In this document: positions 8,213 to 16,646 of the stretch, in pieces
How the letters are laid out: each line of letters opens with the position of its first letter
How positions within the stretch are numbered: position 1 is the stretch's first letter
From: Acidobacteriota bacterium
GTDB taxonomy: Bacteria > Acidobacteriota > Terriglobia > Bryobacterales > Bryobacteraceae
Assembly: GCA_016870995.1 (NCBI GenBank)
Contig: VFZU01000013.1
Location: forward strand, 1-64,000
Reading direction: 5' to 3'
DNA length: 64,000 nt
Position numbers and translations under genes: made by a program
Notes under the pieces: generated by a model
What the model was told of the DNA's origin: nothing
Databases searched by the model: none
The model's input: only the letters and a program-made list of their open reading frames with translations

Positions 8213-8436
8213 TTGGGACGAACTTTTTGGATTCTGGTAGAGGGATCGGTGTTACCGGAAAATCCCAGAATGCTCGGTTTGCCTTATAGAAGGGTGCGTC
8301 GGTTCATTAGCCCTGTGGGAAGGGTTCTGGGACCTTAGCCCCAGAAAACTCCGCCGAACCCCACTTGACAGCCACTCACTTTGCCTGACAAGCTAAGCAT
8401 TCAATCTTTTTCCGGTCGAGAGTACAGGCGGAACGC
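8213..8436. promoter_or_regulatory. intergenic region with divergent upstream sequences
   Basis: This 224-base gap separates the protease pseudogene (minus) from the anti-sigma kinase gene (plus). A TTGACA lies near 8366 but no well-spaced -10 is evident. A partial inverted repeat (GGGAAGGGTTCTGGGACC / CCCAGAA) is present. I checked for riboswitch cores and found none convincing. Confidence 0.3.
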
Positions 8437-8871
8437 ATGAGCGCTTCATTCGAACAGGAAATCCAGGAATACCAGCTTGAGTCGACGCTAGACAGCGTGG
8501 ACCTTGCGGACCAGAACGCGCTTGATCTGGCTCGGAAGTTTGGTTTCGGCGAAGACGACCAGAATTCGATCTCGATGGCTGTGCGCGAATGTATGGTGAA
8601 CGCGGTGGCGCATGGGAACAAATACAATGCGCGCAAGAAGGTTTACCTGAAGCTGGAAGCGATGCCTGGAACTCTTGCGGTGACGATCGGGGATGAAGGG
8701 GATGGATTTAAGGACACTGATGTACCGGATCCGCTCGCTCAGGAGAACCTGCTGAAGCAGTCTGGGCGCGGATTGTTGTTGATGCGAGCCTTCATGGACG
8801 AATGTGAACACGCGGCGCGCGTTCCCCAAGGCACCCTCGTCCGGATGGTGAAGCGGTTGGGCGAAGTTTAG
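8437..8871 (+). CDS. RsbW-type anti-sigma factor serine kinase
   Basis: A 144-residue cytosolic protein of the HATPase_c_2 family. ATP-site motifs are visible: N-box RECMVNAVAHGNK (about residues 50-62), G1 DEGDGF (about 87) and G2 SGRGLLLMRAF (about 108). Such proteins bind and inhibit a sigma factor, or a partner, and phosphorylate an STAS antagonist. The next gene, 32 bases on, encodes that STAS partner, supporting a partner-switching module. No sigma factor or PP2C phosphatase gene is nearby, so the output is unknown. Confidence 0.87.
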   Translation: MSASFEQEIQEYQLESTLDSVDLADQNALDLARKFGFGEDDQNSISMAVRECMVNAVAHGNKYNARKKVYLKLEAMPGTLAVTIGDEGDGFKDTDVPDPLAQENLLKQSGRGLLLMRAFMDECEHAARVPQGTLVRMVKRLGEV

Positions 8872-8903
8872 ATTTTCAATTTGATTCCGAAGGAGGAAAC
8901 ACT

Positions 8904-9248
8904 GTGAGCGTAACAATGACCAACCGTCAGGTTGGTGATGTGACAGTAATCGATGCGGCAGGCCGCATCACCCTGGGCGAAGGATCCAGCGCATTCCGCG
9001 ACACGATCAAAGACCTGGTAACCAAGGGCGACAAGAAGGTGCTTCTGAACCTGTCCGAAGTGAGCTACATCGATAGCTCTGGCATCGGCGAACTGGTGAG
9101 CGGCTTTACGACGGTATCAAATGCCGGTGGCCGCCTGAAGCTGCTCGGCTTGACCAAGCGCGTGCAGGACTTGTTGCAGATCACCAAGCTGTACACGGTG
9201 TTTGAAGTGTTCGACGACGAAGCCGCCGGGCTGGCCAGCTTCAGCTAA
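8904..9248 (+). CDS. STAS-domain anti-sigma factor antagonist
   Basis: A 114-residue RsbV/SpoIIAA-like protein starting at GTG 8904 behind a strong AAGGAGG site. The STAS fold runs almost the full length, and the phosphorylatable serine lies in SYIDSSGIGELV (about residues 51-62). It should be phosphorylated by the kinase encoded just upstream, and in the unphosphorylated form should bind that kinase and free its target. A strong terminator follows. Confidence 0.9.
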   Translation: MSVTMTNRQVGDVTVIDAAGRITLGEGSSAFRDTIKDLVTKGDKKVLLNLSEVSYIDSSGIGELVSGFTTVSNAGGRLKLLGLTKRVQDLLQITKLYTVFEVFDDEAAGLASFS

Positions 9249-9274
9249 GCGAAACGAATCTTCAATGGATGAAA

Positions 9275-9307
9275 GGCAACCCCGGAATGGGGTTGCTTCT
9301 TGTTTTT
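9275..9307 (+). terminator. intrinsic terminator of the anti-sigma pair
   Basis: GCAACCCC (9276-9283), loop GGAAT, GGGGTTGC (9289-9296), followed by TTCTTGTTTTT. A perfect 8 bp stem and a T-rich tail, 27 bases after the STAS gene stop. Confidence 0.88.
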
Positions 9308-9346
9308 CTGTCTTTTTACTTTTCTGTCTTTTTACTTTTCTGTCTT
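9308..9346. repeat. 16-base tandem repeat, about 2.5 copies
   Basis: CTGTCTTTTTACTTTT (9308-9323) is repeated exactly at 9324-9339, and a partial third copy (CTGTCTTA) follows. It lies between the terminator and the 3' end of the convergent TIGR03437 gene and extends the T-rich tail. Probably slippage-prone spacer DNA. Confidence 0.8.
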
Positions 9347-11225
9347 AGGGCTGGATGGCGATGTCGACCATGTCGTGGAAGCTGCTCGCCGTTTCGATGG
9401 CGAGTGGCACGGCGGAGCCGATCGGGGCGTTGGCTGGGATGACGATGTTGAGCTGGTAGAGGCCGGCGAAGCCTGGGGCAGCACCGGAAAAGCTTACGGT
9501 AGCGCGCTGGCCGCCGACGTAGACGTTCAGAGAATCGGTGATGCGGGTGAGTGATGTTGAAGGGGCGGCCGCGCCATCGGCAAGCGCAGGATTCAGTGCG
9601 CCCAGGCCTGTCAAATAGACCAGTACTGTGTCGCCGCGGCGAGTCGCATTGGCGGGGGTGACGACGGAGAAATCCGCCTTGAGGATCGCGCCGGGGCCGA
9701 TGCCGTTTTGTGTATTCGAGTAGATGCCGGGAGACATGCGGCTGACTGGTACCGTGACGCGGTTCGATTCCTGATTGTCTTGCCGGACGATGATGTCGGC
9801 CGTTGTACCGGAGGTGGCAAAGGGGACCAGTGCACTGATCTGATTGGCGCTGACAAAGTAGAGTGGTGCAGGCCGACCTTGTACGGTGACACTGACGCCG
9901 CCAAGCGTAGTGGGGAAGGGAACTGAGGAGGCGACAACGGGGGTGGTTGGGCCCATGCCGGTGCCAAACAGGCCGATGAACTGGCCCGGCGCGATTGGGT
10001 TGCCCACGGGAGCAAAGCTCGCCCCGTTGAGCACTCCGGCGGGATTGAGGAACACACCAGTGCCGCTGAGGTCACGCGCTTTTGCCCCAAAGAAGATCTC
10101 GTAGTTGTCAGAATCGACGAAGGAAACTCCCGCTCCAACAAAAGCGTTGTTGTTGGCGCCGATGACGAAGCGGTTGCTCATCATGGAACCGACGCCGTCG
10201 GTGCCGAGTGTGTAGTCATTGACGGCGGTGGAATCGACGTTGCCTTCTGGCAGGCGGACACGGCGGGTCCAGACGGACTTGCCTGTGCCGAGCCCATTGA
10301 TGGCTCCGCTGTAAGTGGATGGGCGGGACTGATCGATCTTGAGGCCGGATGAGAAGTAGAGGCCAGTGAAGTTGCGCGGGGTTGCACCAGCGGCTGCGGA
10401 CCGAATGGCAAACAAAAAGTCGTGAGCGCCCTGGGAGACAGAACCACCCAGAACAAAGTCGCCATTGGCGGAAACCAAGATCTGTTTATCACCGAGCAGC
10501 AATTGCGTGGACGAGGGAAACGGAGCCGTGATGGGGAAGATCATTTGGCCGGAGCCGTCGCCCGAAATGCTGTAGGTGCTCGGCCCGATGGATTGTTGCA
10601 GCACGCGTTTGCCGTTGGTGACCGTCTGGCCCGAGGTGTTTACCTGACCCAGGCTGCCCTGGCCGTTGGAGGTGAAGCGGAAGAAGCTGTTTTTGATGCT
10701 CGAAAACAAGCCACCGGGAACTTCGATGGAAACGCCAGCATAAGCGCCTGTGACGGCAGCGTTTGAAACCGTCTGCTGTGGCAGAGGCACTGCGGCGAAG
10801 ATATCGAAACTGTTGCCGGCCGAATCCGTGGTGCTTCCAAGCAGCAGGCCGGTGGCGAGGCGGGCGTTGAGGTTGGCGTTGAGGTCGAGGGGGCTTGTCA
10901 TCGTGCAAAGCCCGCTTGCCGCAACGCTGTAGGAGCCAGCACCCGAAAAGGGGGCGGGGGGATTGTTGCCGGAATTTCGGGTGCCCTGAAAGGAAAATGA
11001 CCCGCGGCCATCGAAACTGATCACCCCGACGAAGCTACGCGCCTCGATTGGCTGGCCAGCGCTATTGGTGGCGATGAGAAGCTGGCGGAAGCCGTAACGG
11101 CCATTCAGGAAATTATTATCCAGAACTTGCGCCTGCATCTGAGCTACAAGCGCCAGAACGGCCAGACCGCAGTAAAACGGCGCTTTGGCAATGGTATTCA
11201 AGATATACTTTGATTTAACTAACAA
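9345..11225 (-). CDS. secreted protein with Solibacter-type C-terminal domain (TIGR03437-like)
   Basis: From TTG 11225, preceded by GGGGAG six bases away, the product is about 626 residues. The first ATG of the track frame lies inside the divergent feoA gene, so this start is preferred. A signal sequence (FYCGLAVLALVAQMQA) is followed by a beta-rich body with repeated GSFSFQGTRNSG-like strands. The last 230 residues (GVLNGASFAPVGNPIAPGQFIGLFGTGMGP ... VLVYLTGLGALNPALADG ... PGFAGLYQLNIVIPANAPIGSAVPLAI) are the hallmark C-terminal domain of Solibacter-like bacteria. Function unknown; probably extracellular. Its start is back to back with feoA, one base apart. Confidence 0.8.
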   Translation of the reverse strand: MLVKSKYILNTIAKAPFYCGLAVLALVAQMQAQVLDNNFLNGRYGFRQLLIATNSAGQPIEARSFVGVISFDGRGSFSFQGTRNSGNNPPAPFSGAGSYSVAASGLCTMTSPLDLNANLNARLATGLLLGSTTDSAGNSFDIFAAVPLPQQTVSNAAVTGAYAGVSIEVPGGLFSSIKNSFFRFTSNGQGSLGQVNTSGQTVTNGKRVLQQSIGPSTYSISGDGSGQMIFPITAPFPSSTQLLLGDKQILVSANGDFVLGGSVSQGAHDFLFAIRSAAAGATPRNFTGLYFSSGLKIDQSRPSTYSGAINGLGTGKSVWTRRVRLPEGNVDSTAVNDYTLGTDGVGSMMSNRFVIGANNNAFVGAGVSFVDSDNYEIFFGAKARDLSGTGVFLNPAGVLNGASFAPVGNPIAPGQFIGLFGTGMGPTTPVVASSVPFPTTLGGVSVTVQGRPAPLYFVSANQISALVPFATSGTTADIIVRQDNQESNRVTVPVSRMSPGIYSNTQNGIGPGAILKADFSVVTPANATRRGDTVLVYLTGLGALNPALADGAAAPSTSLTRITDSLNVYVGGQRATVSFSGAAPGFAGLYQLNIVIPANAPIGSAVPLAIETASSFHDMVDIAIQP

Positions 11226-11471
11226 GTGAGTCTCCCCGCAAAATCTCTGGCTCAACTGCGAATTGGCGAACAGGCGCTCCTTGGCCACTTGCATCTATCG
11301 GACGATATGAGCCTGCGCTTGATGCAAATGGGCATGATTCCGGGATGTATCGTCGAAGCGGCCCATGTGGCACCTGCCGGTGACCCAACTGTGTACCGCG
11401 TGGATGGCACCGAAATCGCCCTGAGACGAGAAACCACCCTGAATATCACAGTGCTGGATGTGCCCCGGTAA
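11226..11471 (+). CDS. feoA: FeoA, iron(II) uptake accessory protein
   Basis: An 81-residue SH3-like cytosolic protein; LAQLRIGEQALLGHL and LRLMQMGMIPGCIVE are characteristic FeoA segments, ending ALRRETTLNITVLDV. FeoA helps FeoB transport Fe2+, likely by contacting its G domain. The GTG at 11226 has no strong ribosome site, and an inner start is possible. Its 3' end overlaps the annotated feoB start by 14 bases, giving a two-gene operon. Confidence 0.88.
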   Translation: MSLPAKSLAQLRIGEQALLGHLHLSDDMSLRLMQMGMIPGCIVEAAHVAPAGDPTVYRVDGTEIALRRETTLNITVLDVPR

Positions 11472-13350
11472 GAGCATGGAATCCTGTCACCCCAGTTCGG
11501 CCACCGTCTCTCCCATCATAAACCCGGCAGGACACAAGCTAGTTGCGCTGATTGGTCCGCCGAATACGGGTAAATCGACATTTTTCAACCGTTTGACGGG
11601 GTTGCGCCAGAAAGTGGCGAATTATCCTGGCGTGACCGTGGAGCGACATATCGGGACGGCGCGGGTGGATTTGACTCGTGAAGTGACCTTGATCGATCTG
11701 CCGGGCGTTTACTCGCTTGAACCGCGCTCAGAGGACGAACAAGTGACGCACGACGTCCTCCACGGCAAGATGCCGGATCTCGAAAAGCCTGATGCGATCC
11801 TGCTGATTCTTGATTCGACGAGCCTGGCGAGGCACCTGATGCTGGCAGCCCCGGTGTTGAGTCTTGGGATTCCGACACTGGTGATTCTGAACATGTCGGA
11901 CGATCTGGAGCGCCGTGGTGGTGCCGTGGACGCGGAGGCTTTGGCCTTGAAGCTGGGTGCCCCGGTGGTGCTGGCGAGCGCAGTGCACGGGAGCGGCGTG
12001 GAGGCCGTCAGGCAGTTTCTGGCCAAGACGATTCCGCAACCGGAACGGATTGAATTGCCGGTTCTGAATAACATGCCGAGTTGCCGCCGCTGGAGTGGTG
12101 AGCTGGCGGCTGGTTCGGGCTTCAATCAACCGGCGCCGCCGGAATGGACTTACCGGCTCGACCGTATCGTGCTGCACCCGGTTTGGGGGCCGCTCAGTTT
12201 TCTGCTCGTCGTGTTGGCGGTTTTTCAAAGCATCTTCACGTTCGCCAAGCCATTGATGGAAATGGTGCAGGTTTCGATCCAGACCAGCGGGCAGTGGATT
12301 GCAACTCTGATGCCGGAATCGTGGTATCGCGATCTGCTGGTTGAGGGCGTTTGGGGCGGCGTGGGCAGCGTGATCGTATTTCTGCCGCAGATTCTGATCT
12401 TGTTCGCGTTCATTGCGGCGCTTGAGGATAGCGGGTATCTGGCGCGAGCCGCCGTGATCGCAGATCGAACTATGGCAAAGGTAGGCTTGCAGGGTAAGAG
12501 CTTCATCCCGCTGTTGAGCGGCTATGCTTGTGCGATCCCGGCAATCCTGTCGACGCGCACTATCGAAAACAAACGCGACCGCATTGCAACCATTCTTGTG
12601 ACGCCGCTGATGACCTGCTCTGCGCGGCTGCCTGTTTACACGATGCTGATTGCGGCTTTCATTCCTGACCGTCCGCTACTCGGCCCGCTGTTTGGCACGC
12701 GTGCCGCAATGATGTTGGGGCTGTATGTGTTGGGCTTTGTGGCAGCGGCAACGACAGCACGGCTGTTGAAGAGCACGATTTTCAAATCGGAGAAGACGCC
12801 GTTCCTGATTGAGCTTCCCCCTTATCGCGCGCCGCGGCTGAGTTCGATCCTTTATCGCTTGCTCGATCGTGCCAAGGTTTTCTTGAAGCGCGCCTCGACG
12901 ACGATTCTCTTCACGATGGTGCTGTTGTGGACGCTGGCCCATCTGCCTCTGCAGAACGGCGTTGCCCCAGCGATGGAGCAAAGCTACGCAGGACAATTGG
13001 GCAAGCTGATTGAACCTGCGATTGCGCCGATGGGATTCAACTGGAAGACTGGCGTCGGGCTGATTAGCTCGCTGGCGGCGCGTGAAGTGATCGTGGGAAC
13101 GCTCGGTACGATTTACGGAATTCAAGGCGATCAGGACGACCTCGGGTTGCAGCGTGCACTGCAGCAGGATCTGAACATGGCATCGGCTGTGGCATTGCTG
13201 ATCTTCTTTGCGTTTGCGCTCCAGTGCATTTCGACGATCGCGGTTGTGCGGCGCGAAACTGCCAGTTGGAAGTGGCCGATTCTGCAGTTTTTGTACATGG
13301 GAGTGCTCGCCTATGTATGCAGTTGGCTTGCCTACATCGCGCTGCGGTAG
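11458..13350 (+). CDS. feoB: FeoB, ferrous iron transporter
   Basis: 630 residues from ATG 11458; ATG 11476 behind AAGAG is an equally good start. The N-terminal G domain has P-loop GPPNTGKST (about residue 33), switch I GVTVERHIG, DLPGVYSL and NMSD. About eight to nine membrane segments follow, with the Gate motifs SGYACAIPAILSTRTIENKRDR and SSLAAREVIVGTLGTIYG. The family often reaches about 700-780 residues, so this is a short version. The G1 motif reads GPPN where GNPN is usual, while the Lys-Ser-Thr needed for nucleotide binding is kept. Located in the inner membrane. Confidence 0.95.
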   Translation: MCPGKSMESCHPSSATVSPIINPAGHKLVALIGPPNTGKSTFFNRLTGLRQKVANYPGVTVERHIGTARVDLTREVTLIDLPGVYSLEPRSEDEQVTHDVLHGKMPDLEKPDAILLILDSTSLARHLMLAAPVLSLGIPTLVILNMSDDLERRGGAVDAEALALKLGAPVVLASAVHGSGVEAVRQFLAKTIPQPERIELPVLNNMPSCRRWSGELAAGSGFNQPAPPEWTYRLDRIVLHPVWGPLSFLLVVLAVFQSIFTFAKPLMEMVQVSIQTSGQWIATLMPESWYRDLLVEGVWGGVGSVIVFLPQILILFAFIAALEDSGYLARAAVIADRTMAKVGLQGKSFIPLLSGYACAIPAILSTRTIENKRDRIATILVTPLMTCSARLPVYTMLIAAFIPDRPLLGPLFGTRAAMMLGLYVLGFVAAATTARLLKSTIFKSEKTPFLIELPPYRAPRLSSILYRLLDRAKVFLKRASTTILFTMVLLWTLAHLPLQNGVAPAMEQSYAGQLGKLIEPAIAPMGFNWKTGVGLISSLAAREVIVGTLGTIYGIQGDQDDLGLQRALQQDLNMASAVALLIFFAFALQCISTIAVVRRETASWKWPILQFLYMGVLAYVCSWLAYIALR

Positions 13351-13426
13351 TACGCATAGTACAAAATCACTTTTCTTAGTTGCGGCTTGTGTTCCGCCCA
13401 CTGCAAATCTCGGGTAGAACAATTAC

Positions 13427-14272
13427 ATGGTCCGTTTTTTCTTCATGCGCATTTATCTCGTCTTTTGTATTTTGCTTGTCCAGAGTCTGATGGCCGTACC
13501 CCTTGAGTACAACAACAGCGCCTGGTATTCAGGTCTGGATCCGTACCTGGTAGGCAAACGGGAAAACTTCATGATTCAAGGCGTGAAGGTGGACGCGATT
13601 CGTGATGCCAATGGTTTCACGGGCGCCTTCACTGCGGTGCTCAAGTTCAACTACGGGGGGCCGTCGCCGGCAATTGGCAATCTTTCGACAATTGCTCCTT
13701 ACAATTTCAATACTGGCGGAGTGGTTTCGGCACTGCATGCGGCGGATTTGTTCTTCAAGAAGAACGGGGTGATTCGCTACGGAATTCCGCTGGTCGATCA
13801 CGGCGGCCCTGGCAACGTGAATGGCAATCCGATGGGGAATGGCTTGTTTGACGATGGGGATTTGTATCAAATCACTGGCGGTGTTCAAACGATCACTTCA
13901 AATCAGTTCTTGACGCCAGGCACGAATCCTTCCCTCTTTGGCACGGGACGGACCGTGCGGATGACAAGCGGATCTACGGTACAGGCATTGCAATCCGGGT
14001 CAACTCAAATCTACTTCAATGGGGAATGCACCGAGACGGTTTGCCCGATGGCGGAATACACCGTGACCTTCAATTTGAATGGCCCTGCGCTTGAGGGATC
14101 TGACTGGTATCAATTTCTGGTGGGTGTGAATGATGGGTCATTGACTCCCTATTTCACGGGGTCGGCGTGCGGTAACGACCTGCTCGATGGGGCAGTGCCT
14201 GAGCCATCAACTTGGGCGATGCTTGGCGCTGGACTGATGGGAATGCTTTGGCGCGGGCGTCGGCGGTTGTAA
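13427..14272 (+). CDS. PEP-CTERM exported protein
   Basis: A 281-residue exported protein. The start may be ATG 13445 (MRIYLVFCILLVQSLMAVP), which gives a compact signal peptide. The body is uncharacterised, with two cysteines in GECTETVCP and one later. The tail AVPEPSTWAMLGAGLMGMLWRGRRRL is a full PEP-CTERM signal: PEP motif, hydrophobic helix, basic end. Such tails are processed by an exosortase and the proteins are linked to exopolysaccharide envelopes. No exosortase gene lies in this window. The gene is 12 bases upstream of trxB but is probably unrelated in function. Confidence 0.85.
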   Translation: MVRFFFMRIYLVFCILLVQSLMAVPLEYNNSAWYSGLDPYLVGKRENFMIQGVKVDAIRDANGFTGAFTAVLKFNYGGPSPAIGNLSTIAPYNFNTGGVVSALHAADLFFKKNGVIRYGIPLVDHGGPGNVNGNPMGNGLFDDGDLYQITGGVQTITSNQFLTPGTNPSLFGTGRTVRMTSGSTVQALQSGSTQIYFNGECTETVCPMAEYTVTFNLNGPALEGSDWYQFLVGVNDGSLTPYFTGSACGNDLLDGAVPEPSTWAMLGAGLMGMLWRGRRRL

Positions 14273-14283
14273 ACTGTTGACTA

Positions 14284-15204
14284 GTGCATAAAGTCGTGAT
14301 TCTTGGCTCGGGCTGCGCGGGCAACACCGCAGCGATTTATACCGCGAGGGCTGGCCTGAAGCCGTTGGTCTTGATGGGCAAGGAACCGGGCGGGCAATTG
14401 TCGATCACCTCAGAGGTGGAAAATTACCCTGGCTTCCCGGAAGGGATCATGGGCCCGCAACTTGTGGAGAACATGAAGATCCAGGCTGAGCGGTTTGGTG
14501 CAGAATACCGGTTCGGCACGGTTGTTGAAGCGGACTTGTCGAAGCGCCCTTTCCGACTGAGTGTTGACGGCGAATGGATTGAGACTTCCACTTTGATTGT
14601 GGCGACGGGCGCGAGTGCGCGCTGGCTGGGGATTCCCGGAGAACAGCATCTGATCGGCAAAGGAGTTAGCTCCTGTGCCACCTGCGATGGGTTCTTTTAT
14701 CGGGGCAAGAAGATTATGGTGGTGGGCGGCGGCGATAGCGCGATGGAAGAAGCGAACTTTCTGACGCGCTTCTCTGACGTGATGCTGGTGCATCGTCGCG
14801 AAGAATTTCGTGCCTCGAAGATCATGATCGATCGTGTGGCTGCAAACCCGAAGGTCAAGGTAGTGCTGAACACCGTTGTTGACGAAGTGCTGGCCAACGA
14901 GACGGGTGTGGTTTGTGCAGCGAACATGCGCAACGTGAAGACCGGCGAGACCTGGCGTGAAGAGGTCGACGGATTCTTTGTGGCGATTGGACACATTCCG
15001 AACACGAAGCCTTTTGTGGGGCAACTGGATATGGACGAGGAAGGCTATCTGCTGAGCCACGGCGGCGCGCGGACGAACATCCCCGCTGTCTTCCACGCCG
15101 GCGACGTTCAGGACCGTCAATACCGACAGGCAATCACCGCCTCTGGCGCGGGTTGCATGGCTGCGATCGAAGCAGAACGGTTTCTCGAGGCTGAGGGCCA
15201 CTAG
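14284..15204 (+). CDS. trxB: thioredoxin reductase
   Basis: A 306-residue flavoprotein from GTG 14284: FAD motif GSGCAGNTAAIYTARAG at the N-terminus, redox pair CATC (SSCATCDGFFY, about residue 134), NADPH motif VVGGGDSAMEEANFL with the basic HRREEFRASKIM, and C-terminal GDVQDRQYRQAITASGAGCMAA. Reduces thioredoxin with NADPH in the cytosol. The length equals that of typical low-molecular-weight TrxB. The next gene starts on the base after its TAG stop, so the two are co-transcribed. Confidence 0.95.
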   Translation: MHKVVILGSGCAGNTAAIYTARAGLKPLVLMGKEPGGQLSITSEVENYPGFPEGIMGPQLVENMKIQAERFGAEYRFGTVVEADLSKRPFRLSVDGEWIETSTLIVATGASARWLGIPGEQHLIGKGVSSCATCDGFFYRGKKIMVVGGGDSAMEEANFLTRFSDVMLVHRREEFRASKIMIDRVAANPKVKVVLNTVVDEVLANETGVVCAANMRNVKTGETWREEVDGFFVAIGHIPNTKPFVGQLDMDEEGYLLSHGGARTNIPAVFHAGDVQDRQYRQAITASGAGCMAAIEAERFLEAEGH

Positions 15205-15960
15205 ATGACACTGGCCGGGTGCAACGCTCTTGTGACGGGAGGCGCATCGGGACTCGGCGAGGCTTGTGTCCGGGCGTTGGTTGCGGCGCAGGCTGCCGTG
15301 ACAATTGCGGATCTCAACGAGGTCAAAGGTGAGGCGCTGGCCCACGAGCTCGGGGCTCTGATTCAGTTTTGCCGTACTGACGTTTGCGACGAAGCCGATG
15401 TGCTGGCTGCGCTTGATGAAGCCGAGCGTGTCGATATCGTCATCCATTGCGCCGGAATCGCCACGGCGGAACGAGCGCTTGGTAAAGAAGGCCCACTCGA
15501 TCTACAACGATTCGATAAGGTTATGAAGGTGAATGTCTCGGGTACCTTCAATGTCGTGCGACTGGCGGCGGCGATGATGGCGAAGAACGAGCCCGGACCG
15601 GATGGTGAGCGCGGCGTGATCGTTCTCACCAGTTCAGTGGCAGCCTTTGATGGGCAGATTGGCCAAGCGGCTTATTCTGCTTCCAAGGGTGCTGTGGCAG
15701 CCATGACATTGCCATTGGCTCGTGAGTTTGCCCGCTTCGGAATTCGCGTGCTCTCGATTGCGCCTGGGTTGTTCCATACGCCACTTCTTGCGGGCTTGCC
15801 CGAAGAGGCGATGAAGCAGCTGGCAGCGACGGTTCCGTTTCCGGCTCGCCTGGGTGATCCGGCTGAGTACGCGAGCCTGGCTCTGCACATGATTCAGAAC
15901 CGCATGCTGAATGGGGAAGTAGTGCGCCTTGATGGGGCGCTCCGCATGGCGCCTCGCTAG
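15205..15960 (+). CDS. short-chain dehydrogenase, 3-hydroxyacyl-CoA dehydrogenase type II-like
   Basis: A 251-residue Rossmann enzyme: TGGASGLG cofactor loop near residue 11, the acidic residue in IADLNE suggesting NAD, CAGIA, and the Ser/Tyr/Lys catalytic set ([24 protein letters not shown]). The insert [26 protein letters not shown] and the ending DGALRMAPR resemble HSD17B10/3-hydroxy-2-methylbutyryl-CoA dehydrogenases, suggesting fatty-acid or isoleucine degradation. It directly follows trxB and overlaps the convergent methyltransferase gene by four bases. Confidence 0.88.
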   Translation: MTLAGCNALVTGGASGLGEACVRALVAAQAAVTIADLNEVKGEALAHELGALIQFCRTDVCDEADVLAALDEAERVDIVIHCAGIATAERALGKEGPLDLQRFDKVMKVNVSGTFNVVRLAAAMMAKNEPGPDGERGVIVLTSSVAAFDGQIGQAAYSASKGAVAAMTLPLAREFARFGIRVLSIAPGLFHTPLLAGLPEEAMKQLAATVPFPARLGDPAEYASLALHMIQNRMLNGEVVRLDGALRMAPR

Positions 15961-16646
15961 CTATGGCGGCTGACGACGATTCGTGAAGGGTAAAGGGTTT
16001 GAGTGACCGTGCGGGTCTGCTCAATCTCAAAGCCGCAGGCTTCAAGAATCTCAGGCCCGCGGCGATCCATCTGCTGACCGAGAAATGCCGGAACTACCTT
16101 TGAGGCGATCCGGTAGGCCTGATTGAAAGACTCGTGGTTCTGGCCAATCATGATCAGCGTGAACTTGCCGTCCGGCTTCAATACTCTCTGCACTTCGTGC
16201 AGGGTGCGTACGATGTCATTCGAGGCGAGTAATTCCAGCAGATAACAGCAAACTACATGATCGAAAGATTGATCGCGAAACGGCATCAGGCGTGAATCGG
16301 CAGCCTCAATCGTGCAATTCACCTCTGGATGTTCCTGCCGGAGTCGCCCCAAGGTACGAGCCGCCATCGAAGGTGACAAATCCAGCCCGACGTTCAGGCC
16401 CTTGGCGTTGCCCCCGGCAATTCTTGAGAACATTTCGCCGGAGCCGGTAGCGATTTCAAGCACCTTCTCTCCGTTTTCGATCGCTGCAAGTTCGAGCGCC
16501 AGGCGATGTGCACGGGCGTGAAACAGATAGCTGGAGATCGGATAGACGCGTGCCAGCAGGTCATAGACGCGACGGGTTCGATTGGCAATTGTAACCGGTA
16601 GGCGCTCGGTTCGCCAGTTTTCGAGAAGTCCTTCTAATTGATTCAA
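15957..16646 (-). CDS. class I SAM-dependent methyltransferase (UbiE-like)
   Basis: A 229-residue cytosolic enzyme. The SAM-binding motif I is [18 protein letters not shown] (about residue 61), followed by [42 protein letters not shown] and [14 protein letters not shown], in the order seen in Methyltransf_11/UbiE proteins. The substrate is not evident. Translation appears to start with a TTG that shares bases with the TGA of the upstream kinase gene, so the pair is coupled; why a LytS-like kinase and a methyltransferase travel together is unclear. Confidence 0.82.
   Translation of the reverse strand: MNQLEGLLENWRTERLPVTIANRTRRVYDLLARVYPISSYLFHARAHRLALELAAIENGEKVLEIATGSGEMFSRIAGGNAKGLNVGLDLSPSMAARTLGRLRQEHPEVNCTIEAADSRLMPFRDQSFDHVVCCYLLELLASNDIVRTLHEVQRVLKPDGKFTLIMIGQNHESFNQAYRIASKVVPAFLGQQMDRRGPEILEACGFEIEQTRTVTQTLYPSRIVVSRHS

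Noticed and set aside
8213-8436. Possible c-di-GMP riboswitch on the minus strand (GACGCAC ... GGCAAACC)
   Set aside because: The second conserved half (GGGACGCAAAGCC) is missing and spacing is wrong.
9308-9346. CRISPR-like or regulatory repeat
   Set aside because: The copies are directly adjacent without spacers and T-rich, so a simple tandem duplication is sufficient.
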